A stretch of 17,024 nucleotides of DNA from Kiritimatiellia bacterium (lineage in GTDB: Bacteria; Verrucomicrobiota; Kiritimatiellia; RFP12; DVOR01): NCBI GenBank assembly GCA_017548245.1, contig JAFYMU010000106.1, positions 1 to 17,024 on the forward strand. Reading direction: 5' to 3'. The number at the start of each line of letters is the position of its first letter. Within the stretch, counting starts at the first letter, position 1. A program made the position numbers and the translations under genes. Positions 1-4,463 of this stretch are shown piece after piece. A model generated the notes under the pieces. It was not told the DNA's origin. It was given only the letters and a program-made list of their open reading frames with translations, and searched no databases.

Positions 1-109
1 CGAGGATAGGCAATGGATAGACAAGTAGCGATAGCCAAGGGAAGGTGTGAATCGCTGGGGTGGGTGCGGAGTGGTGTAAAAGGGGTTTTTGGGGTGTCTC
101 GGTGCTTCG

Positions 110-151
110 CTAATGGAGAAAAGTGTTAAAACTTGCAAAAATCTCCATTAG
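110..151 (+). repeat. 42-bp inverted-repeat element, copy 1
   Basis: First of three near-identical 42-bp copies upstream of the DUF4143 ATPase gene. The ends are perfect 10-bp inverted repeats, CTAATGGAGA (110-119) and TCTCCATTAG (142-151). The spacer contains a smaller AAGT...ACTT inverted repeat. It differs from copy 3 by a single base (T for C in the spacer). Read from its internal ATG it encodes a 12-codon frame, MEKSVKTCKNLH, ending at the terminal TAG; the one base change is synonymous in that frame. It could be an operator or a small mobile/REP-like element. Confidence 0.85.
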
Positions 152-247
152 AAAGAGGGATAAGGGGGGGTGAATAGGGGGTAAGATGACCTGTTTTTCC
201 CTTTGGAGAACGTTTGGATAGCTGAAAATCGTTGAAAAAGGTGTATT

Positions 248-289
248 CTAATGTAGAAAAGTGTCAAAACTTGCAAAAATCTCCATTAG
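248..289 (+). repeat. 42-bp inverted-repeat element, copy 2
   Basis: Second copy. It is identical to copy 3 except for G to T at position 254, which breaks one base pair of the 10-bp terminal inverted repeat and turns the second codon of the 12-codon frame into a stop. The flanks match copy 3 further out: AAAGGTGTATT stands immediately before both, and GGA.TC follows both. The duplicated unit of copies 2 and 3 is therefore nearer 60 bp. Confidence 0.85.
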
Positions 290-294
290 GAATC

Positions 295-323
295 TTGAAA
301 AATGCGGTGTAAAGGTGTATTCT
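295..323 (+). promoter_or_regulatory. Predicted sigma70-type promoter of the DUF4143 ATPase gene
   Basis: TTGAAA (295-300), a 17-nt spacer, then TATTCT (318-323). The -35 matches the consensus at 5 of 6 positions and the -10 at 4 of 6, with optimal spacing. Transcription would begin near 330, inside copy 3 of the inverted repeat. A repressor bound to that repeat would cover roughly -8 to +34. The equivalent sequence at copy 2 lacks a correctly spaced -35. Sequence-based prediction only. Confidence 0.45.
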
Positions 324-363
324 AATGGAGAAAAGTGTCAAAACTTGCAAAAATCTCCATTAG
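322..363 (+). repeat. 42-bp inverted-repeat element, copy 3 (possible operator)
   Basis: Third copy, with a perfect 10-bp terminal inverted repeat. It lies directly before the ATPase gene: its last bases (362-363) form the start of the AGGAG ribosome-binding site at 362-366. It overlaps the predicted -10 and start of transcription. A GTG within it (335) is in frame with the ATPase, but the ATG at 374 with its Shine-Dalgarno sequence is the better start. Its internal 12-codon frame stops 10 nt before that ATG. Confidence 0.85.
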
Positions 364-373
364 GAGTCGTGTG

Positions 374-1624
374 ATGGAAATTCAGCGTCAGTTTTATCTT
401 AATGAATTGGTTCGAAAGCAGCGTAATGGGTTTGTGAAGGTCATTACGGGTTTGCGCCGATGTGGAAAGTCGTATTTATTACGTACGATTTTTAAAAATC
501 AATTACTTTTGGATGGCGTTTCTCCAGAGTCAATTATTGAAATTGCGTTTGATGAACGTGATAATAAGCCTTTTTGCAATCCTGATACCTTTTATGCCTT
601 TGCCAAAAAGAGATTAGAAGAGGTTCCGAAGGCGGTCTTTTTGTTGGATGAAATACAGTTACTTGAGGATTTTGAATCAGTCCTTAATGGCTTGTTGAAT
701 AAAGGGGCGGAGATCTATGCGACGGGGAGTAATGCGAAGTTTCTCTCCAAAGATATCATTACTGAATTTCGTGGAAGAGGTGACGAAATTCATATGATGC
801 CGTTGAGTTTTGCCGAGTATTTTTCCATTTTTAATGATGATAAGGTCGCTCGTTTTCAAGAGTATATGTTGTATGGAGGGTTACCACTCGTTGCACTTTC
901 GGAGCTTCCTGAAGATAAGATTGCGATGCTGAATTCGCTTTATACAGAGACGTATTTACGAGATATCGTGGGAAGAAATAAGATTCGCAAGGTCTCGGAA
1001 TTAGAAAATTTACTAGACATTCTTTCATCTAGTATTGGGAGTTTGGTGAACCCAGAAAAGCTACGTAAAACATTTCATAGTGTGAAGCATTCAAAAATAA
1101 CCACGACGACAATCACAAAGTATTTGACGTATCTGGAAGATGCTTATTTGCTCGAGGCGGCACAACGGTATGATATTAAGGGGAAGGCTTATATTGAAAC
1201 GCCTCAGAAATATTACTATTCCGATTTAGGGTTGCGTAATGCACGGTTAAATTTCCGACAATTGGAAGAGACGCATAGCATGGAAAATATCATTTATAAC
1301 GAACTGCGTCTTCGGAAGTATAACGTGGATATTGGCCAAGTTACAATTCATGAGAGGGGGGCGAATGGCCTCTATAGTCGGAAGCAATTAGAGGTTGACT
1401 TCGTGGCGAATAAAGGATCCAAGCGTTATTATATTCAGTCAGCGTATTTAATTCCGGATGAAGTGAAGCGCGAACAGGAAATTAAGTCGTTGCTTAAGAT
1501 TGATGATACCTTTAAAAAAGTGGTCATTACATCGCATGCGCCAGCGCCTTTGTATGATGAGCATGGTATTTTGACCATGAGCATTTATGATTTCTTGCTG
1601 AACCCAAATAGTTTGGATTTTTGA
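374..1624 (+). CDS. AAA+ ATPase with C-terminal DUF4143 domain
   Basis: A 416-aa ATP-binding protein of the widespread AAA_14/DUF4143 family; the cellular role of the family is not established. The Walker A motif GLRRCGKS is at residues 26-33 and the Walker B VFLLDE at 88-93. A GSNAKFLS sensor-like segment and the characteristic RGDEIHMMPLSFAEY region follow. The C-terminal DUF4143 part carries ExDFV at about 340 followed by YYIQSA, which resembles a PD-(D/E)xK nuclease-type core. The ATG at 374 was chosen because AGGAG lies 7 nt upstream; the in-frame GTG at 335 falls inside a repeat. The gene is visibly AT-richer, with many TTA and ATT codons, than the core genes downstream, consistent with horizontal acquisition. 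Such genes are often multicopy in gut-type bacteria. The family is clear, the function is not. Confidence 0.9.
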   Translation: MEIQRQFYLNELVRKQRNGFVKVITGLRRCGKSYLLRTIFKNQLLLDGVSPESIIEIAFDERDNKPFCNPDTFYAFAKKRLEEVPKAVFLLDEIQLLEDFESVLNGLLNKGAEIYATGSNAKFLSKDIITEFRGRGDEIHMMPLSFAEYFSIFNDDKVARFQEYMLYGGLPLVALSELPEDKIAMLNSLYTETYLRDIVGRNKIRKVSELENLLDILSSSIGSLVNPEKLRKTFHSVKHSKITTTTITKYLTYLEDAYLLEAAQRYDIKGKAYIETPQKYYYSDLGLRNARLNFRQLEETHSMENIIYNELRLRKYNVDIGQVTIHERGANGLYSRKQLEVDFVANKGSKRYYIQSAYLIPDEVKREQEIKSLLKIDDTFKKVVITSHAPAPLYDEHGILTMSIYDFLLNPNSLDF

Positions 1625-1634
1625 TACTTTGAGA

Positions 1635-1666
1635 TTGACTATTTTTTGGGGAAGCGGTAGCATAAT
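1635..1666 (+). promoter_or_regulatory. Possible promoter of the small lipoprotein gene
   Basis: TTGACT (1635-1640) and CATAAT (1661-1666) each match consensus at 5 of 6 positions but are 20 nt apart, longer than usual. They lie in the gap after the ATPase stop and before the lipoprotein, leaving a leader of about 65 nt. Weak prediction. Confidence 0.3.
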
Positions 1667-1737
1667 GTCATGATGATGCGTATAGGTGCCTATATGCAGA
1701 TTCTGATTTCTCAACAACTGATTAAAAGGAGTTTGAA

Positions 1738-2217
1738 ATGAACAAGATGTTAACGCTCGCTTCGATGGCGCTTTTGGCTTTGATGACAGGTTGCGCTGCA
1801 GTCAATACCAACGATGCTGCTGTCGCAACTGAAGTCGTTGTTTGCAAGACCTACGCGCCCAAGATGGACGTGAAGAAGGAAGCTGTCACGGGTGTCGCTA
1901 CGGTGAACTGCCTCTTTGGTGGTTTGATCACGTGGGGTGTCTCGAATTACGCAGATGATGCCTTCATTAAGACGGGCTCGCCTGTTGCGCTCGTGGCTAA
2001 CCCGATGACGGTGGCGAAGCAGGGTGCGACGTACAATGCTTGCGCAGCTGCGGATGCAACGCATCTCTTGGGTGCTACGTATCGCGTGGATACGGAAGAT
2101 TACATTGTCTTCAAGAAGGTGAAGTGCACGGCTACGGGTTATCCGGGTAAGGTGACGGGCATCGTGGAAACGAAGCCGGCGACGACCAAGACGACCACGA
2201 CCAAGGCAACGAAGTAA
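1738..2217 (+). CDS. Small putative lipoprotein of unknown function
   Basis: A 159-aa protein with a lipoprotein signal: Lys3, a hydrophobic stretch, and the lipobox LMTGC with the acylated Cys at residue 19. The mature part contains the Gly-rich VNCLFGGLITWG, a conserved-looking TYNACAAADATHLLGATYRV segment and YIVFKKVKC. It ends in a low-complexity Thr/Lys tail (TKTTTTKATK) that may approach peptidoglycan or be disordered. Three further cysteines in the mature part might form disulfides. The ATG has an excellent AAAAGGAG 6 nt upstream. The gene is monocistronic, followed at once by a strong terminator. It resembles the short lipoproteins common in PVC genomes, but I cannot assign a named family or a function. 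Confidence 0.8.
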   Translation: MNKMLTLASMALLALMTGCAAVNTNDAAVATEVVVCKTYAPKMDVKKEAVTGVATVNCLFGGLITWGVSNYADDAFIKTGSPVALVANPMTVAKQGATYNACAAADATHLLGATYRVDTEDYIVFKKVKCTATGYPGKVTGIVETKPATTKTTTTKATK

Positions 2218-2240
2218 TTGGGCTTGGTATTGGCTTGCAG

Positions 2241-2275
2241 GAACGATCGCTGAAGGGCGGTCGTTCTTGTTTTTT
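2241..2275 (+). terminator. Rho-independent terminator after the lipoprotein gene
   Basis: GAACGATCGC (2241-2250) pairs with GCGGTCGTTC (2257-2266) in a 10-bp stem with one G-U pair and a 6-nt loop. A T-rich run follows (2267-2275). It lies 24 nt past the lipoprotein stop. Confidence 0.85.
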
Positions 2276-2293
2276 GGGGGTGGAGGCGCCGCA

Positions 2294-2314
2294 GTTGCTC
2301 GTTCCTAGTTCGGT
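2294..2314 (+). repeat. GTTNNNN heptad array, short upstream block
   Basis: Three consecutive 7-nt units, GTTGCTC, GTTCCTA and GTTCGGT. They are separated from the main array by 17 nt (2315-2331), which shifts the 7-nt phase by 3. Confidence 0.6.
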
Positions 2315-2331
2315 CGCTCCGCTCCCTTGTA

Positions 2332-2429
2332 GTTCCGAGTTCAAGGTTAGCTGTTGAAGGTTGAATGTTAGCGGTTTGCTGTTCGCTGTTCTAGGTTCAG
2401 GGTTCTAGGTTCTGAGCTTGCTGTCGCCC
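2332..2429 (+). repeat. GTTNNNN heptad array (12 exact units plus 2 decayed)
   Basis: Twelve consecutive units start with GTT at exact 7-nt steps from 2332 to 2409. The tetramers after GTT are CCGA, CAAG, AGCT, GAAG, GAAT, AGCG, TGCT, CGCT, CTAG, CAGG, CTAG and CTGA. Two decayed units follow (GCTTGCT, GTCGCCC). The phase is exact while four of seven positions vary, so this is not an ordinary slippage microsatellite. No protein is supported here. A shorter array of the same kind lies at 2968-3002 on the opposite strand. Confidence 0.85.
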
Positions 2430-2433
2430 TCCT

Positions 2434-2448
2434 AGCGCCGCAGGCGCT
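2434..2448. repeat. Short perfect hairpin next to the heptad array
   Basis: AGCGCC (2434-2439) and GGCGCT (2443-2448) are perfect inverted repeats around GCA. There is no T-tract, so it is not a clear terminator. The rest of the stretch to the next gene (2449-2520) shows nothing I recognise beyond GC-rich repeat-like sequence. Confidence 0.45.
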
Positions 2449-2523
2449 CGCTGGGCATATGCGCCCGTGGCAAAGCCATCGGAAATACCAGCAACTAAAA
2501 GCGAGCCTTGCGAGCGCGTTTTT

Positions 2524-2531
2524 GCTACAAT
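2524..2531 (+). promoter_or_regulatory. Extended -10 promoter placing the DUF6922 start near +1
   Basis: TGCTACAAT is an extended -10 (TGN plus TACAAT, 2526-2531). No -35 stands at proper spacing. Transcription would start near 2538, only a few bases before the ATG at 2541. This would make the mRNA leaderless or nearly so, which fits the lack of any Shine-Dalgarno sequence before this gene. Confidence 0.4.
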
Positions 2532-2540
2532 GGTGTTTGT

Positions 2541-2816
2541 ATGAGTACGCTTGTTCAAAAACTTTCAAAACGGTTGTTTTGGGATGTTGATCCTGAAACA
2601 ATTGATGATGTTGTACATTGTCGTTATATCATTCAACGTGTGTTGGAGCGTGGTTCAATTGAGGAAATTCGCGAAACGGTGGCCTTTTACACCCTCGAAC
2701 GGATGATTGCCGAAGCGCAACAGATTCGTTCGCTTGATCCTGTTACCCTCGCTTTCGCGGCCTGTCTTGGAAATGTTAAAGAGGAGTCCTTTAAATGTTA
2801 TTCCTCAATACAGTAG
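2541..2816 (+). CDS. DUF6922-type small protein, probable antitoxin of an AbiEii-like pair
   Basis: A 91-aa protein. The core (LFWDVDPETIDD, then RYIIQRVLERGSIEEI, then RSLDPVTLAFAA) matches the DUF6922 pattern. Such genes commonly stand directly before AbiEii-type nucleotidyltransferase toxins and are taken to be their antitoxins. I recognised this by pattern, not by search. The ATG at 2541 starts the conserved domain; an upstream in-frame TTG at 2508 would add an unrelated N-terminus. The gene overlaps the start of the truncated partner by 22 nt, the usual arrangement for a coupled toxin-antitoxin operon. It looks intact although its partner is not. It is moderately AT-rich compared with the core genes. 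Confidence 0.75.
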   Translation: MSTLVQKLSKRLFWDVDPETIDDVVHCRYIIQRVLERGSIEEIRETVAFYTLERMIAEAQQIRSLDPVTLAFAACLGNVKEESFKCYSSIQ

Positions 2817-2986
2817 CTCCTGAAACATATTGTCTACTGAAACAAATTCAAGCGCTTCCTGAATTTGCAGAGGCGCGGTCAATCTGTCTCGGACGGAGTG
2901 AGCTGCGCCTTCCTTCGCGTCTTTGCGGTAAAACCACACTGGCAGTCCTGCGCCGCAGTCGTCACACTTTGACCCCAGAACCTTGA
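2795..2986 (+). pseudogene. Truncated AbiEii-type nucleotidyltransferase toxin remnant
   Basis: The frame opens with MLFLNTVAPETYCLLKQIQ and then ALPEF, a typical start for AbiEii/AbiGii nucleotidyltransferases. In intact members this is followed within a few residues by a LVGGTALAL-type active-site segment, with total length of about 200-300 aa. Here the homology stops after about 26 codons, near 2870. The rest of the 63-codon frame is encoded by a dispersed repeat (from 2894) and by the antisense of the heptad array (the last residues, LTPEP). No GG(T/S)...DxD catalytic motif remains. GAGGAG (2781-2786), 8 nt before the ATG, still provides a ribosome-binding site inside the antitoxin gene. 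The 3' part of the toxin was lost by deletion or repeat insertion. Confidence 0.7.
2894..2958 (+). repeat. Dispersed repeat family B, copy 1
   Basis: About 65 bp (core CTTCGCGTCTTTGCGGTAAA) that recurs in inverted orientation at the far end of the window, 16960-17024, with roughly six mismatches. The left limit is uncertain because the other copy is cut by the window edge. It directly follows the break in the toxin gene. Confidence 0.8.
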
Positions 2987-3002
2987 ACTCAGAACGTTGA
3001 AC
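2968..3002 (-). repeat. GTTNNNN heptad array, opposite orientation
   Basis: Read on the minus strand from 3002, four exact units (GTTCAAC, GTTCTGA, GTTCAAG, GTTCTGG) are followed by a decayed GGTCAAA. On the plus strand AAC recurs at 2979, 2986, 2993 and 3000. Two of the units (GTTCTGA, GTTCAAG) also occur in the array at 2332-2429. The two arrays face each other around the DUF6922/toxin remnant. Confidence 0.8.
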
Positions 3003-3031
3003 TAAAAAATACGAGTATTTTCATTTTCTGC

Positions 3032-3060
3032 TTGCATTTTAGATTTGGATTTGCAATAAT
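3032..3060 (+). promoter_or_regulatory. Promoter of tRNA-Tyr
   Basis: TTGCAT (3032-3037), a 17-nt spacer, then AATAAT (3055-3060, 5 of 6 to consensus). The predicted start near 3067 would give a 12-nt leader before the mature tRNA at 3079. Confidence 0.65.
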
Positions 3061-3078
3061 GTGTGCCGTTTTCAGTTC

Positions 3079-3163
3079 GGTGGGTTACCAAAGTGGCCAA
3101 CTGGGGCGGACTGTAAATCCGCTGGCTCTGCCTTCCTACGTTCGAATCGTAGACCCACCACCA
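3079..3163 (+). tRNA. tRNA-Tyr (anticodon GUA)
   Basis: 85 nt including an encoded CCA (3161-3163). The acceptor GGTGGGT pairs with ACCCACC. The anticodon arm is GCGGA, CTGTAAA, TCCGC, giving anticodon GTA. A long class II variable arm is present, as expected for bacterial tRNA-Tyr. The T-arm CTACG, TTCGAAT, CGTAG is perfect. It delivers tyrosine to UAU/UAC codons. It is transcribed from its own promoter and closed by a strong terminator, so it is a single-gene unit just upstream of rodA. Confidence 0.97.
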
Positions 3164-3168
3164 TTCTT

Positions 3169-3196
3169 ACCCACGAGTTTTCTCGTGGGTTTTTTT
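3169..3196 (+). terminator. Rho-independent terminator after tRNA-Tyr
   Basis: ACCCACGAG (3169-3177) and CTCGTGGGT (3182-3190) form a perfect 9-bp stem with a TTTT loop, followed by seven T. It begins 5 nt after the tRNA CCA. Confidence 0.93.
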
Positions 3197-3242
3197 GTGC
3201 GATGAAACCGTGTTGGTGCGGTGAATTTGGTAGATTGTACGT

Positions 3243-4451
3243 ATGGAACCGTGGTATCAGCGGCTTTGGCAAAAGATCACACGCCTGGATTGGGTGTTGC
3301 TCGTGTCAACGTTAGTGTTGGCAGGGGCGGGTGTGTGTTTTGTGAAGTCGGCGTGTAGTGCGCGTGCGACGGTGGCGTTGCAGTCGTTGTGGGTGGGGCA
3401 GTTGGGCTTTGTGTTGGTGGGGCTCGGGTTGATGTTCATCTTGGCGTTTTGCGATTATCGGAAGTGGATGAAGTTGTCGCCGATGGTGTATGTGGGGATG
3501 TTGATGGCGTTGGTGTTGGTGTTGATTCCGGGTATCGGGGTGGCGCGTATGGGTGCGCGACGTTGGCTCTTTGGGTTGCAGCCGAGTGAGCCGGCGAAGT
3601 TGGCGGTGATGATGATTTTGGCGTGGCTCATTGGTGGCAATGTGGAACGTTTCCGCAATTTTAAGGGGCTTTGCATTTGTGGTCTTTTGGCGGCGGTGCC
3701 GGCGGCATTGATTTTGTTGGAACCTGATTTGGGCACGGCGTTAGTTTTGGGTCCGACGGTGCTTGCGATGCTTTTTGCTGCGCGAATTTCGCCAAAGGTC
3801 TTGGGTGCGGGGGTGCTAGCCTTAATTTTAACGGTGAGTTATGAACTGACCTTGGTGAAGATTGCGAAGGCTGAGGGGGTGCCGAAGGAACGGTCGGAGC
3901 AGATCTTAAAATGGACGGGTTTGTTGCCGCACCAGATTGATCGCGTGGAGACCTTTTTGTATCCGATGCGCGATCCGTATAAGACGGGTTATAATGCGCG
4001 TCAGAGCGAAATTGCCGTGGGAAGTGGCGGTTTTTGGGGCAAAGGTTATGGTCATGGGGTGCAGCATCGCTTGGGTTATTTGCCAGCGGCGGTGAGTATG
4101 AATGACTTTATTTTCCCTGTGGTGGCAGAGGAAACGGGGTTTGTTGGGACGACGATTTTATTAGGTCTTTATCTCCTTGGAATCATTTTTCCAGGGGTGA
4201 TTATTGGTTTAAGGTGCAATGATAATACGGGAAAACTTCTAAGTATTGGTGTTGTAACCTTGCTATTTTGTCATATTTTTATTAATATAGGTATGACAGT
4301 GCGGATTGTTCCCATCACGGGACTGCCATTGCCGTTCATTAGTCAGGGCGGGACATTTATGCTTGTGATGATGATGGCGATGGGCTTTTTGCAGAGTGTT
4401 TCGATTCATGGTCGGAGCACGCATGCAGTCTCCACAGATAACCTTTTTTGA
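3243..4451 (+). CDS. rodA: Peptidoglycan glycosyltransferase RodA (SEDS family)
   Basis: A 402-aa multi-pass inner-membrane protein that polymerises lipid II into glycan strands during cell elongation, usually with a class B PBP. SEDS hallmarks are in order: GARRWL then SEPAKL (about 104-120), EPDLGTALV with the presumed catalytic Asp at 162, YNARQSEIAVGSGGFWGKGYG (about 250-270), DFIFPVVAEETGFVG (about 288-302), and near the end NIGMTVRIVPITGLPLPFIS (about 348-367). About ten hydrophobic segments are visible. It is called RodA rather than FtsW because an RNase E/G gene follows, the classic mreBCD-mrdA-rodA-rng order. The mre genes and PBP are not next to it here; a tRNA unit lies upstream. 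No clear Shine-Dalgarno precedes the ATG. It leads a tight operon with the RNase, lptD and tRNA-Arg. Confidence 0.93.
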   Translation: MEPWYQRLWQKITRLDWVLLVSTLVLAGAGVCFVKSACSARATVALQSLWVGQLGFVLVGLGLMFILAFCDYRKWMKLSPMVYVGMLMALVLVLIPGIGVARMGARRWLFGLQPSEPAKLAVMMILAWLIGGNVERFRNFKGLCICGLLAAVPAALILLEPDLGTALVLGPTVLAMLFAARISPKVLGAGVLALILTVSYELTLVKIAKAEGVPKERSEQILKWTGLLPHQIDRVETFLYPMRDPYKTGYNARQSEIAVGSGGFWGKGYGHGVQHRLGYLPAAVSMNDFIFPVVAEETGFVGTTILLGLYLLGIIFPGVIIGLRCNDNTGKLLSIGVVTLLFCHIFINIGMTVRIVPITGLPLPFISQGGTFMLVMMMAMGFLQSVSIHGRSTHAVSTDNLF

Positions 4452-4463
4452 CGCAGGACGAAC

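Noticed and set aside
1..109. Possible gene end at the left edge
   Set aside because: G-rich sequence with no credible frame or motif; nothing recognised there.
2332..2415. Heptad array as a CRISPR array
   Set aside because: The period is 7 nt with a 3-nt constant part; there are no 23-40 nt repeats, no spacers of CRISPR size and no cas genes.
2388..2415. Heptad units as telomere-type (TTTAGGG-like) repeat
   Set aside because: Units vary at four positions and none is exactly GTTTAGG. The array is internal to a bacterial-type chromosome segment.
3061..3315. Open frame spanning tRNA-Tyr into rodA
   Set aside because: It reads through a tRNA, a terminator and the start of rodA in another frame.
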